A DNA stretch of 64,000 nt from NCBI GenBank assembly GCA_020152595.1, contig JAIGNY010002177.1, positions 330,001 through 394,000 on the forward strand. Reading direction: 5' to 3'. Of the stretch, positions 9,813 to 21,255 are shown one piece after another. Source of the DNA: Chiridota heheva (taxonomy: Eukaryota; Echinodermata; Holothuroidea; Apodida; Chiridotidae). The notes under the pieces were generated by a model that saw nothing but the letters and a program-made list of their open reading frames with translations, made no database searches and had not been told where the DNA came from. Every line of letters starts with the position of its first letter. Positions within the stretch are counted from its first letter, which is position 1. Made by a program: the position numbers and the translations under genes.

Positions 9813-10190
9813 ATTTTATATGAAAGAGGACTTCAAATAAAACAAAATCTTATTCCGTTAAGGAGATATTTAAGTTTCAAGTTTGGTATCATTTGTATAG
9901 AAACAACTGAAATCAGACTAGTTGTGATGTCATAGCCTCAGATTCCTCAAAGTCTTTATGTATTCTATCATTTTTTGTCCTGCGATTTTGTGGCCTATAA
10001 ACCATGGGATATGTCAGAAAAGTAGTAAAACTAAATCTGAGGAAGAGTATTTATAATATACCACCTGAAGAAAGCTTGAAGGAAAATAATTGAAATAGTG
10101 AAAAAATTAAATAAACTTTCTTCAAAATACATAAAGTCTTTGAGGAATTTGAGGCTGTGACATCACAACTAGTCTGATTTCAGTCTGGAA
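9813..10190. mobile_element. F1 fold-back element, body after the expanded end
   Basis: Contains GAGGACTTC, CAGACTAGTTGTGATG, CTCAGATTCCTCAAAG and the inverted counterpart GAGGAATTTGAGGCTGTGA, as in the complete F1 copy. The right arm is truncated at about 10190. Confidence 0.75.
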
Positions 10191-10194
10191 GATT

Positions 10195-10430
10195 GAGAGA
10201 TTTCTTGAGTATACAGTATGTGGTAACCATGTGCTCTAAAAATGTCCCCCATGTAATTGTGCAACGAAAAGTACATTAATTTGTGCAAGAGGGAAGTATA
10301 TAAAGATGTATTCACTACATTAATATCATTTCTGTCACCATTTTACATGGGAAGATTTTCAACACCTTTATTTAGAACCATGGGAATTTTTTTAATGAAT
10401 TCCCAACTCCTGGCATAGACTACAATCACT
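10195..10430 (+). repeat. Dispersed repeat R3, copy 1
   Basis: The block with GTGCTCTAAAAATGTCCC, CATGTAATTGTG and ATATAAAGATGTA recurs at 24285-24475 and 46305-46465. No ends or coding potential are clear. Confidence 0.6.
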
Positions 10431-10639
10431 GCCAAAAGTGTAGCAAAACCACTGAATTATTTCAAGTTGCACACCCCCCCCCCTCCCCCTCCCCTTCAGT
10501 TTCATCTATGCCCATGGACAATGTACTTTTTGCCGCGATTTGTCAAAACTTTGAACATACTGTACAATAGGGTTTCATTTTCTGTGATTTCAGAGAACAG
10601 TTGATGTAAATCTCTTTGATTGTAGAAAAGTAATGGCTT

Positions 10640-11095
10640 AGGATCTTCATTCAGAGCACAAAGTCATTGTTCAGCACAATTCTATTGGAAAGTCTCAACT
10701 TAGCCTTCACAACTCAGTCTTTACAGACCTCATCCTAAAACATTCCATCCCTCAATTTCTGCCCTTCCCCTTTTCCAATTAATCCCAAATTTTAATCACT
10801 TCCTTCTGAAACAGTAACAAAATTACACACCAAATTTCATCCAAATTCAATTATCAGTTCTTGAGTCACTTAAATGACAGACAAAAGACAAACTCACCTT
10901 AAAATGTCCCCACCCCTCCATTTTCACCCTTCCCCTTTGTCAATATGTCCCAAATGTTTCACATTTCGTCCTTAGGCAGTAACAAAACCACTCTAATTTT
11001 GATCAGAATCCAATCATCAGTCCTTGGTATACCTTGATGACAAACAAACAAACAAACAAAATTTACAGAGATGAAAACATAACCTCCATCCAATT
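10640..11095 (+). repeat. Dispersed repeat R4 with CAAA run, copy 1
   Basis: Shares with 28990-29430 an ordered series: a CATTCCAT block, phrases of the kind ACCACACACTAAATTT or ACACCAAATTTCATCC, then CCTTGATGACAAACAAAC and a closing AACCTCC segment. It is probably a fragment of a retroelement 3' end; the family is unknown. Confidence 0.5.
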
Positions 11096-11300
11096 TCGTT
11101 GGTGGAAGTAAATTATTATTATTATTATGTAGATGCATATAGAGTGCTTATATTGAGAACAAAACTAAGTGCTTTACATTATTGGGTAAAAAGGTGTGTT
11201 TTCAATTGCTTCTTGAAATTGATAATGTTACTTGCAGATCTAATGTGGACAGGCAGCTCATTCCAGAGAGATAAATCTATCAAAGAAATATGTCAAAGAA
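11096..11300 (+). repeat. Dispersed-repeat-like segment
   Basis: A TTA microsatellite is followed by GTGTTTTCAATTGCTTCTTG and AATGTGGACAGGCAGCTCAT. I believe this phrase recurs in many aquatic animal genomes. The 69-residue open frame is not a gene call. Confidence 0.4.
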
Positions 11301-11790
11301 TAATCTAAAATATTTGTTAAAGTTCTCCTGGTATTATTCCAGCTTGATACATCCTTATCAAGACGTTAAGTGCATTATGCAACCATAGAGTCGTTTCCAT
11401 GCATAATGTGACGTTGCCTCTGCATCAAGCTTTACTTCTCTGTGAGGAATTGATTCCGACGGATTGACGAAGGTTGTGACGTCAAGCGAGATCAGACACA
11501 GTTTGCAGTTTAATTTTAGCTCTCTGAGAGGTATTGCATGAACAGATAATAATGTGTGCAATTTACATACCTCTTGCTTTTGGCTTGATTTCAAAATATT
11601 TGTTCTTTCAATTTTGTGTTTTTGTATGTTTTGGATTTCTAATATGTGGTGTAATGTGATGGTATTTTGTGTGTTGTTTTAAGATGCAATATGGAAGATG
11701 GCTTAGAATTACTAACTTATCTTTATGCCAGCAATTATTCATTATTGCTTTAACTAAAGACCCTCCAAGCTACAGCTACAGTATGGGGTC
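11301..11790. other. MADD intron 2, no feature seen
   Basis: No coding or repeat signal was recognised. Confidence 0.5.
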
Positions 11791-11794
11791 AGTG

Positions 11795-11885
11795 GCAGAG
11801 AGAGAGAGAGGGAGGGAGAGAAGGAGGGAGGGAGAGGAGGAGGTAGAGGGGGGAAGGGGAGGGGGAGGAAGGGTAGGTAAATTAA
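11795..11885. repeat. GA-rich low-complexity tract
   Basis: A purine-only run of GAGAGAGGGAGG-type sequence. Confidence 0.85.
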
Positions 11886-12094
11886 TTGACAAGCTTTGAG
11901 GACAAATAAGATGAGTCTTCAAGGATCTGATGTTTGTTTCTGATGGTATGAGACAATGTCTAACACTCAACATGGTAGAATAATAATTGATGGAGTTACT
12001 GATGAAAAGAGCATGCTGAATTTTAAAGTTGATCAAAGTTAGAGGACCAGGGGTGGAACCAGGATAAAGTGTCAGGGGGGCCAAGCCAAACAAA

Positions 12095-12620
12095 GCCAGG
12101 GATGATTTGAGGAAAGAAATTTCCCAAACAATAAAAGTGATTTACCAAAAACATTGCATGAAATTTCCCCCAAAAATGAAGAAAAGTGAATGAAAATCGA
12201 AGAAAATTTGCCCCAAAATGAAGGAAGTTGAAGAAAATTGTACGAGAATAAAGAAATTTCTTAGAGATTGAAAGAGACTTCCTGAAAATTGACCAAATAT
12301 CCTGAAAAAGAAGGAAATTTCCCAAAAATTAAAGAAAAGTTACTGAAAATCAAGAAGAAAAATGGCTCCAAAATTAGGTAATTTTTTGAAAACTTAAGAA
12401 AATTGCATGGGAGTTTAGGAAATTTCCCAACATTACAAGAAAACAAATTCCAAATATTGAAGGAAATTTCCTAAAAATTGAAGAACATATACTGAAAAGA
12501 AAAATAGGAAATATTCTAAAAATTACACAAGAATGAAGAAATTTCCCAAAGATTGGAAGAGATTTCCAGAATGAAATTTATAGGAAATTGAAGAAAATTT
12601 ACATAAAGTGTAACTAAGAA
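12095..12620. repeat. Degenerate GAAATTTCCC / AAATTGAAGAAA repeat region
   Basis: Irregularly spaced variants of GAAATTTCCCAAAA and AAAATTGAAGAAA recur every 20-60 bp. It looks like an old, decayed minisatellite. Confidence 0.6.
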
Positions 12621-13900
12621 TTATCTTATGGTAAAAAAGTACCACTTGAAAATTCTCAAGGTGGCGCAATGGCCCCTGTAGAGAACATCTTCTGAATATA
12701 CATGTATGATGTATGAACACGGGCGCCGGGGTGAGCCCTGGTCTTTCTGGTATTGACATGGCTATTAACCCTTAAATACCCAGACCAAGTATGTCACGCT
12801 CAATTGGAATTATACGTTTTCAAAAATATTGTTCTTTGTCAAATAGGCCCACAGCAGTGGTGATCATGGTACCATTTGAAAGAGCTCGAATAATTCTTTC
12901 AGAAAATATAACCTTTTGTTGGGGTTATGTTGAAGACTTTTGGAAAAATGTATTGAAAAAGAGATAATAAAAAAAATGCAAAAAATGTAATGTTTTTTTT
13001 TTCTTCAAAAGCTTACTTGCCATACTTCCCACACCTAGCTTTTGCTTGAAAAGCCGTGAAGAATTGTCAAAGACATTGAAGTATCCAATTCTGGTTAAAT
13101 TTTGACTGTCCCTACCATCAATATCTGTTTTTGGCAAAAAAGACATTCGGGTGTATGTGATATTCCACTAAATGAAGATGTTTTGGTACAGTATATGTGA
13201 TATTCCACCAGATGAAGACATGTTGGTGTATGTGATGTTTGAAGGGTACCCACCTAAGGCGACAATAGTTGATTGTCCTTCATCCCTTTCTGTTGGCTGT
13301 TCTTTTTTTTGCTGGTAACCAAAGAAGAATGCACTCTTATGAAAGTACATGTAGATCAGATAAATGAACAGATTAAGGATAAATTAAGGGGTCATTTCTA
13401 AAGATATGAAGTGTGAAAATTACTACGATAATGTAGCTTTTGCCATTGTTCACACTCGAGTTCAATTTTTTTTCTTTTTCTTGTGGGGGGTGGGGGAGGG
13501 GGGGGGGTTTCCTCTTGTAGGATTTAAAAAAAATGGGATTTATTTTTGGAACAAAAAACAAAAATACCTAAAAGGCTTAAAATACCAATAAAATGCCAAA
13601 ATTGGCTGAAAAATGCAAAATTAGCATTTTCTGGGCATTTCTTCCCCCCCCCTCCTTTAATTATTTTTGAGGGGGAATTTGATAATATGTGTGGGAATCC
13701 CACAATCCCGCACCTTAAGGTGAACACTGGCTTTTGCTTATTCAGGTCTTGAGTTAAGGAGGGAATCTTGTCTCAGTAAAATTTTGATGTTCCTATCTTT
13801 CACATCACATCCGGTTGTGGATCATTTCTTAATACGTACTGTACGCATTGTGTGTGTGTATGTACAGTGTGCATAGCAGTTGGTTTTTGTGTATGACTCC
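12621..13900. other. MADD intron 2, low-complexity patches only
   Basis: Includes a G-rich run near 13485-13510, a C-run near 13645 and a short duplicated phrase GTATGTGATATTCCAC near 13150-13210. No gene evidence. Confidence 0.5.
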
Positions 13901-13904
13901 TTGT

Positions 13905-14125
13905 AATCATCATTCACCTGTTGAGAGAAGTGACAATGTTTGTATGGCAGGCCTTCGGAGGAGACGTTAAGCTTGCGGTCTGGACAAGACAGTCAACGGG
14001 AAAACGCGGTATTCATGCACCTCCTCTCCTGGCCCAGTCAAGTCTAAGTTCATGTGTGCTGATTGGTTGGCAGCAGGAGAACTTGAGTGGAAGCGCCGTG
14101 GTCTACATTCAATGACGCGGTATAC
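13905..14125 (+). mobile_element. SINE-A fragment (body only)
   Basis: TTGAGAGAAGTGACAATG and GGAGACGTTAAGCTTGCGGT align with the SINE-A body at about 4923-4992. The tRNA head and CAAA tail are missing. Confidence 0.6.
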
Positions 14126-14344
14126 TAGCCTGTTGTATGTATATATGACCCAATCAGAAGCATTGACTTTTATTGTATATTACGTACAATAGGCCTTCTG
14201 TCCGTGTTAACACGATATCTGGCCTTCATTTGTAACAAGTTTGTATGACAAATGACTGGCGTAGAAAGTCTACTGTCAAAGAGTGATGTCACATCCTCAC
14301 TTACTCCCTTAGCATTTTATTGAATATTATTATAACATTTTTAT

Positions 14345-14630
14345 CAAATTTACATGCGTCATGGTCATAATCCTTTCTCACCCACTCCTACCTCTTATCA
14401 GGCTCTCCCAAATCTCTCTGCCTCGCCTGTATGTAACACTGAACTTTTAATCATTCATATGCTCTTAACCTGTCCTTTATACTTCAACTTCAGATCTACC
14501 CTCTCCCCCTGCATCTCTATCTCTGACCTCTTCAAGAAAAATCCTCCAACATCATCAACTTCCTCCATAATAGCAACTTATTCCACTTGATCTAATCCTC
14601 ACCCACTCTCCCCTTATTTTTGGTGAGCAT
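14345..14630 (+). mobile_element. LINE-B 3' fragment
   Basis: The translation gives HNPFSPTPTSYQ, HMLLTCPLYFNFRSTLSP and ISDLFKKNPP, matching the region after RNase H in the LINE-B copies at 47.4-48.2 kb. Strongly truncated. Confidence 0.65.
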
Positions 14631-14904
14631 GTGAAGCATAAGCGAACCTATGTAATGGCGATTTCGCCCGTCCGGCCTTCCACAGTTTTGCCTGAGATTT
14701 CCTCAGAAATGTTAAAGTTTTTTGAGAATTTCTCTAAAAACGTTAAACTTTCTCCAGATATCCTCATGGAAGGCTGGAATTTTCTTACTAAATGTTAAAG
14801 TTGTTAAAGAGTCGGGCCCCTTCCGCTTTCGTGACCCGCTGGGCCGCCCACTGGGATCATGCTGCCTATATTTTCGGCTTGGCGCATATAAATGGGTTGA
14901 TTAA

Positions 14905-15004
14905 CCCTTACTCTACCAGCACTTTTTGAAAATGCGCTCGGGAGGCGGGGCCAAAGACGGGGCACCCAAAACGGCGATAATATCGCCGCGTGGTAGAGTA
15001 AGGG
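14905..15004. mobile_element. 100-bp piggyBac-like miniature element, copy 1
   Basis: Inverted ends CCCTTACTCTACCA and TGGTAGAGTAAGGG are perfect complements and are flanked on both sides by TTAA (14901-14904, 15005-15008). CCC ends plus a TTAA target are the piggyBac signature. The interior is GC-rich, with GGAGGCGGGGCC and CGATAATATCGCCG, and has no coding capacity. Confidence 0.7.
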
Positions 15005-15148
15005 TTAATCAAGGCGTGATTATTGAAGGGTCCTCTGTCTTCCAGGCAGAAAAGTCGGGCCCCTTCCGCTTTCGTGACCCCCTGGGCCGCCCACTGGGAT
15101 CATGCTGCCTATATTTTCGTGTTGGCACATATGTCGCGGGTTGATTTA

Positions 15149-15249
15149 CCCTTACTCTACCAGCACTTTTTTGAAAATGCGCTCGGGAGGCGGGGCCAAA
15201 GACGGGGCACCCAAAACGGCGATGATATCGCCGCGTGGTAGAGTAAGGG
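15149..15249. mobile_element. piggyBac-like miniature element, copy 2
   Basis: Same ends and interior as copy 1, with TTTA on the left and TTAA on the right. It was copied as part of the 243-bp duplication, so it is probably not an independent insertion. Confidence 0.65.
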
Positions 15250-15253
15250 TTAA

Positions 15254-15540
15254 GACAGGATTGGAGACTAGTTTCTTAAAAAGTCTACAAAACAATTAAT
15301 ATTTTCCTAGAAGATAACGTGATATTATTTTCCAATATTCTTCAGAGATCCTCAAGCATCTCTCTTGTAACACTTGAAATTTAAAATCCTTAAAATTCTT
15401 TAAAATATTTGGGCACCAACAGTTGCATCAGGCATGATTAGTAAACTCAGCATTTATTATTGTGTTCATTTGCATAAAGTTGCTACAGTATATGAACTGA
15501 CCAGACATTTATTTAGTATGCTTAGTCAGGGAGTGTGACA
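15254..15540. other. MADD intron 2, no feature seen
   Basis: AT-rich; nothing recognised. Confidence 0.5.
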
Positions 15541-15544
15541 GGAT

Positions 15545-17090
15545 GTGATTGCATATGGACATAGGGAGGGATGCCATGTGGGACATGGATGGGGGCCATG
15601 AGAGACATATGATATAATATTTACCATGTGGTATACACCAAGGGCTATATCAGGCATAATTATTTGACTCCTTCATTTTTCTTATTCAACAACTCATTTG
15701 CATTTAAGTTATTATATGAACTGACACTTTCATACATAGTATGCTCAATCAGGGACTGTGATAGCTAGGATGAGACTTCTTATGGATCATATGGGATGTC
15801 ATGTGGGACATGGGGTGGGATGTCATGTGGGACATGGGGTGGGATGCCATGTGGGACATGGGGTGGGATGCCATGTGGGACATGGGGTGGGATGCCATGT
15901 GGGACTTTGGGTGGAATGCCATGTGGGATATGGGGTGGGATGCCATGTGGGACATGGAGTGGGATGTCATGTGGGACATGGAGTGGGATGCCATGTGGGA
16001 CATAGGGTGGAATGCCATGTGGGATATGGGGTGGGATGTCATGTGGGACATAGGGTGGGATGCCATGTGGAACATGGGGTGGGATGCCATGTGGGATATG
16101 GGGTGGGATGCCATGTGGGATGTCATGTGGGACATGGGTGGGATGCCATGTGGAACAGGGTGGAATGCCATTTGGGACATGGGGTAGGATGCCATGAGTA
16201 ACACAGAGTGTGACATAGGTTGGGATGCCATGTGAAATAGGGTAGGATGCCATGTGTGACATAGGGTAGAAGGCTATATGAGACATAGGGTAGGGGGCCA
16301 TGGGGACATGGGTTGTGATGCCATGTGGGACATTGAGTAAGATGTCATTGAGACATTGGGAGGGATACCATGTGAAACATGGTGGGACATAAGGTGGGAT
16401 GCCATGTGGGACAACAGGTGTGAAGCCACTGATGCGGGACACAGAGACCATGTGGGACATATGGTTGAATTAATGTGGGACATAGGATGGGATCCATGTG
16501 GGACATAAGGTGTGATGCCATGTGGGTCATAGGGTGGAATGCCATGTGGGACATGGTGGAATGCCATGTACGACATACTATATGGTGGATTGCCATGTGG
16601 GAGATATGGTGGAATGCCATGTGGAAGATATGGTGGAATGCCATGTGGGAGATATGGTGGAATGCCATGTGGGAGATATGGTGGAATGCCATGTGGGAGA
16701 TATAGTAGAATGCCATGTGGGACAAGGGATGGGATGGGATGTCATGTAGAACATTGGGGTGAGATGTCATTTGGGACATGGGATGGGATCCATGTGGGAT
16801 AAATGGTGGGATGCCATGTGGGTCATATGGTGGAAGCCACGTGGGACATATGGCAAAATGCAATGTGAAACATAGGGTGGATGTTGTGCCATTTAGGAGA
16901 TATGGGATGGGATGTCATGTGGAACATGGGGTGGGATGCATTGCATGAGATGCCATGCATGAGATATGGTGGAATGGCATGTGGGACAAGGGATGGGATG
17001 GGATGCCACGTGGGACATGGTGTGGGATGCCATGTGGAACATGGGATGCTATGTGGGACTTAGTGTGAGATGCCATTTTTATAATTGGCC
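15545..17090. repeat. Main ~24-bp GCCATGTGGGACATGG satellite array
   Basis: Dozens of units with consensus GATGCCATGTGGGACATGG; the best preserved lie at 15790-16190. Later units diverge into forms with GGAGATATGGTGGAAT. Long open frames in up to five frames (to 226 residues) follow from a period divisible by three and lack coding character. The same unit occurs at 1-170 and, decayed, at 53.9-54.1 kb. Confidence 0.9.
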
Positions 17091-17214
17091 GGGTCATATG
17101 ATATGGGTGTCAATTTGAATGGGCATGCGAACTATGATGGTATTTACCGTTCTAGTTTATTCTATATTATTTTCACTACCTCTCTATCGAATATCTTATC
17201 TATTCTTCTTCCTG

Positions 17215-17315
17215 TCTTAACTCTTGCACCATAAATTTTTCACACCCTCGTGACACGTTTGACTCTGACTGCCACAGTGACATTACACATCAACAAACAA
17301 GCAAACTAAATGAAT
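17215..17315 (+). mobile_element. LINE-B 3' tail remnant
   Basis: CTTGCACCATAAATTTTTCA, then TTTGACTCTGACTGCCACAG and a CAAACAAGCAAAC tail, match the tails near 18.75 and 48.12 kb. Confidence 0.65.
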
Positions 17316-17404
17316 AGAAAATCCAAGTCACTTAAGGGAGACATATAGGCAAATATTCTACCTTGATATATGATAGAGAAAAAAAAAAAAAAACTATCAA
17401 CAAC

Positions 17405-18800
17405 CCCATCATCAAATCTTAATCCATTCTCAAGTTTGAAGTTGTAACATAGATGTGCTGCCATTCTGTCAATGAACTCCCCTTCGACCTCCGCTGCACG
17501 AAGGCCGGCCTCTCCTTGCTCTCCGCATCCTCACCGATCCACGTAACCCTTGCTTCCATTCCATTCATTCTCCCTCCTTCACCAACCTCTTCAATCTCAA
17601 CAAACACATCTCCCCACCTTTCAGGATTTAGATGCACTCCCACTTCTCCAAAGCCAACATCAACATTTTCTTGATTGCTAGATACGCCATCCCACCTACA
17701 CCCACCTGGACTATTCACCCCCCTCCCCAAAGGTGCACCTTGGTCTTTCTCCACGAAAGCAACCCAGCATTCTTCCATTCTAAAAACTGCCTCCTCAGTA
17801 GACATTTCCACAACTACTTCTTCCTCTTCACCAATGGCTCCACACAGGAAGGCTCTTCTGCAGCTGCCGCTGCCTGTCCCGGCCTCACCCTCTCCTCAAG
17901 GCTAGCCGATGGTACCTCTGTCTACTTTGCCGAGGCGAAAGCCATCCTCCTAGCCTTAAACTTCATAGAACTGTCTTTCCGCCCCCCGTTTCGTCATCTT
18001 CTCTGAATCTAAATCCGTCCTCACTGGCATCCTCAACATGCTCTGGCCCAACCTTCTCATTCTACAAATCCTCAATAAACTCCACACTCTCTCCTCTTGA
18101 GGAAAGAATATTATCTTCTTCTGGATTCCCAGCCATGTCGGCATCCCTGGCAACAAGAGAGCTGACAGAGCCGCCAACAAAGCTCAGTCAAACATCACCT
18201 CTCCTTTTCCTATCTACACTCAGAACTCCATCTCTCCATCTCCAACTATGTAAAAAAAAAACTCCTGGAATCACGAAACCAGTAACAAATTCCACACCAT
18301 CAAACCCAAAGTTGGGACCAATACCCCTCTGCACAGTCGCAACTGCAGGGAAGACATTGTTGTCACCCGCATCCGCCTCGGCCACTCCTCTCTCAATCAC
18401 TCCCATCTCTTATTCGGCTCCCCTGCCCCTCTCTGCCCCACTTGTAAACCGATCTCTCCATCAAGCCTATCTTCGTAACCTGTTCCTTATACCAGAACTC
18501 CAGATCTCTTCTCTCCTCACTATCCTCGATCTCTGACCTGTTCGAAAACAATTCTTCCTCAAACACCATCAACTTTCTCTGCAACAACAACCTCTTCCAC
18601 CACATTTAACTTCCCCCTTCCCCTTCTACACCTAACCTTTTCTTACCACCTTTTTTTTTTTCTCTTTCTGTTTTTCCCCTTTTCTCCCTTACAAATCTTC
18701 CTTTCCTCACTATCCTAAATCTTACACCATAATTTATTAACACCCGCTTGGCACATTTGACTCTGACTGTCGCGGTGCTGTAAAACACAACACACCAAAC
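17405..18800 (+). mobile_element. LINE-B, ORF2 C-terminal part with RNase H domain
   Basis: Read with several frameshifts and stops, the plus strand encodes an RNase H domain. FTNGSTQEG (an F-T-D-G-S motif with Asp changed to Asn) is followed by FAEAKAILLALNF and, about 60 residues later, FFWIPSHVGIPGNKRADRAA. The RLGHSSLNHSHLLFG Cys/His region and a TTTGACTCTGACTGTCGCGG tail follow. Such a C-terminal RNase H is typical of I-superfamily LINEs. The lost catalytic Asp and the frame breaks make it inactive. Confidence 0.8.
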
Positions 18801-18884
18801 CAATTCAACCATTCTGTCTAATTTTGTGTTGAAATCATCATGCCCATGATGACATAATTTGCCCTACTTTCTAGTACTCATAAT

Positions 18885-19861
18885 CAGGGTTCTAGCTAGA
18901 CAAGTTTAGAGTGCTGGGCTCCAGTAACAATCCAGGGTGACCTCCTAGACCCCCTCCCATGAAGAACTGTTCAAATTTAGTCCACTTCTATTGACAAATT
19001 GTGAACGAAAAAGTTTTTTTTTATAGTTTTTTTTTATCGAAATGCTAGAAAAATATTTAAAATATTTGTATGTACAATGAAACTAGAAAAAACAATGGAT
19101 CTTCAACTGTCAGTGTCCCCCCCCTCTCTACTCCCCCTTCCCCCCAAAAAGTGCAAACATATGCTGGAAACTCTTCTCTCAATTCTCATTGTTATTTATC
19201 TTGCCCAAACTTTTACCGTTTTATTTTCGTCCCAGTATCGTTCGACGAAAGCCATGCGGCACATGTTCCTATGAACTACGTAACAACTTTTGTCAATATC
19301 AAATCCCCCACAAATCAAAAGAATATAGATCAGTCCGTTATAATGTTAAGTGCATATGGGGTTTATAACAAATGTGATTGGTTACTTACATTTGGACCGG
19401 TATATAAGCACACCTTGGGCGCTTGGGGGTGTAATATTTACTTTGTTAAAGTTTGTTTGTATAGTAAGTGACGGACTTGGCAAGCTGCCAGTAGTGATTC
19501 ACAAGAAATAAAAACGTGAACCTGATTTGTGTGCATGTACGTATGTTTATGCAAAGAGCTTCGTGTATGGGTGATTTTATGATAATACAGTATGTACATT
19601 CAATTGCATTAAACTTCTATATAATTCAGTTGTTTTGATCATAATTTATTGTGTGTAATGTACGTTATGTTATGTGTGTAAATCATCGGATGACATAAAT
19701 AGAGCGAGATTAAAAGGAGATCTGTTTAAACACTAAATTAATTAACCAAACTGAACTTTTGAGTGCCGGGCGAAAGAGTGAATCTTGGAGCCGAGTGCTG
19801 GGCGGGAATTGTGAGTCCTGGGCGGGCCCGCCCAGCACCGCCCACCGTAGCTAGAACCCTG
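18885..19861. mobile_element. hAT-like element, family C
   Basis: 977 bp with imperfect inverted ends CAGGGTTCTAGCTAGA and CGTAGCTAGAACCCTG. Flanking octamers CTCATAAT and CTTATAAT differ at one position, as expected for an old hAT insertion with 8-bp duplication. No transposase was recognised. The interior contains a TATATAAG box (19401) and an AATAAA signal (19507); see findings. Confidence 0.75.
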
Positions 19862-19865
19862 CTTA

Positions 19866-20137
<272 letters not shown>

Positions 20138-21179
20138 TAGAGCTGTGAACGTTTAGGAATTTCAGTAAACGTGTACACGCCAAAAAAAGCGAGCGTGTAT
20201 CATGTACACGAGTTTAGTACCGTAATTTTCGGAAATACACCAAAATTGCTCCAAAACTACAAGGCGAAGTAAACAAATCGTGCAACTAGTATGGCAAAAG
20301 TACTGACTGCATTGCCTAAATAGACGCTGAGTTTTGCTTTTCAAATCGTAAAAAGTTTACTTCTACAGTACAAATCATCATTTTTATGGAAAATATGCAT
20401 GGAAATTCAGTTTAGAAAGAACAGATAACTTCCTTTCAATGTCATTTAAACTCAACATCGCGTAACTTGTTTGTCCTATTCGCTACGGCTTTCAAAGTTC
20501 TGTGAAAATCTTGCATACTGAGGCCTATGATATACCTCGCCGTAAAACATTTCAAAACTACGCCACCATTACCAGGAAGTTCTGAAATATAAGTCCTCTC
20601 GAAAAAATGGCCGCCTTCTTTGTGAAGCATGCAGAGTTTCAGCTTTGTTAAAACCTTTTTCTGTTTATATATTATGCAATATTACTTCTTTCTTGCAAAA
20701 TTTATTTGACTCATCAGGTAATATTTACATGTAAATGTACTGATTGTCACGATTCAAGTGTTTTTTGGTCGATGAAGCGGGCCTTGATTGCGTGGAATTT
20801 AAAGCCTTATGGCCTAAAGTTAGGCCTATTGTTAGTTTCGCTGTTTACTGCTGCACATTCGCGGTGCATTTTACAAGTTAGTTTACTCAGTTTTCGGCGA
20901 AATCAAAGTGCATAGTATCCCCATTCATTGGTGATTACTGCGCATTTGTGATTCGCACATTTAAAAAAGATTATGCTAATCGGGTTTACAGTTTGTAAAA
21001 AATCATTGATTAGAATTTTGTCAGCTGAATGTGTGTGTGATTTGAATCATGAATATTGATTTTCAACGGCAAGACACTAGGCCTATAATGTATGAAAAAC
21101 GATTACTCGCAATGAAGTATTTAGTAAACGTTTACAAGATTTTGAAGCGTGAAGCGAGTACACGCTAAACGGTCACAGC

Positions 21180-21183
<4 letters not shown>
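20138..21183 (+). mobile_element. hAT-like element, family A, copy 1
   Basis: 1,046 bp. The left end TAGAGCTGTGAACGTTTAG mirrors the right end CTAAACGGTCACAGCTCTA. Subterminal GTGTACACGC motifs occur at both ends. It sits inside a TA microsatellite, so the octamers ATATATAT on both sides fit, but do not prove, an 8-bp duplication. A second, similar copy is at 59681-60742. No transposase is encoded. Confidence 0.75.
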
Positions 21184-21235
<52 letters not shown>

Positions 21236-21255
21236 ATATATACACACACATATAT
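21184..21255. repeat. (TA)n microsatellite, right part
   Basis: Continuation of the TA run beyond the hAT-A insertion. Confidence 0.9.

Larger units (their letters stand above)
14811..15253 (+). repeat. GC-rich tandem duplication, period 243 bp
   Basis: GTCGGGCCCCTTCCGC at 14811 recurs at 15054. Both copies continue through GGGCCGCCCACTGGGATCAT and then a 100-bp miniature element. The block is far richer in G+C and CpG than its neighbours. Confidence 0.85.

Noticed and set aside
15758-16460. Repeat proteins encoded in the 24-bp satellite (up to 226 residues)
   Set aside because: Open frames occur in several frames on both strands with equal quality, as expected from a stop-free unit with a period divisible by three.
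17419-17811. 130-residue minus-strand open frame
   Set aside because: It is the antisense of LINE-B coding sequence, whose plus-strand RNase H motifs are recognisable.
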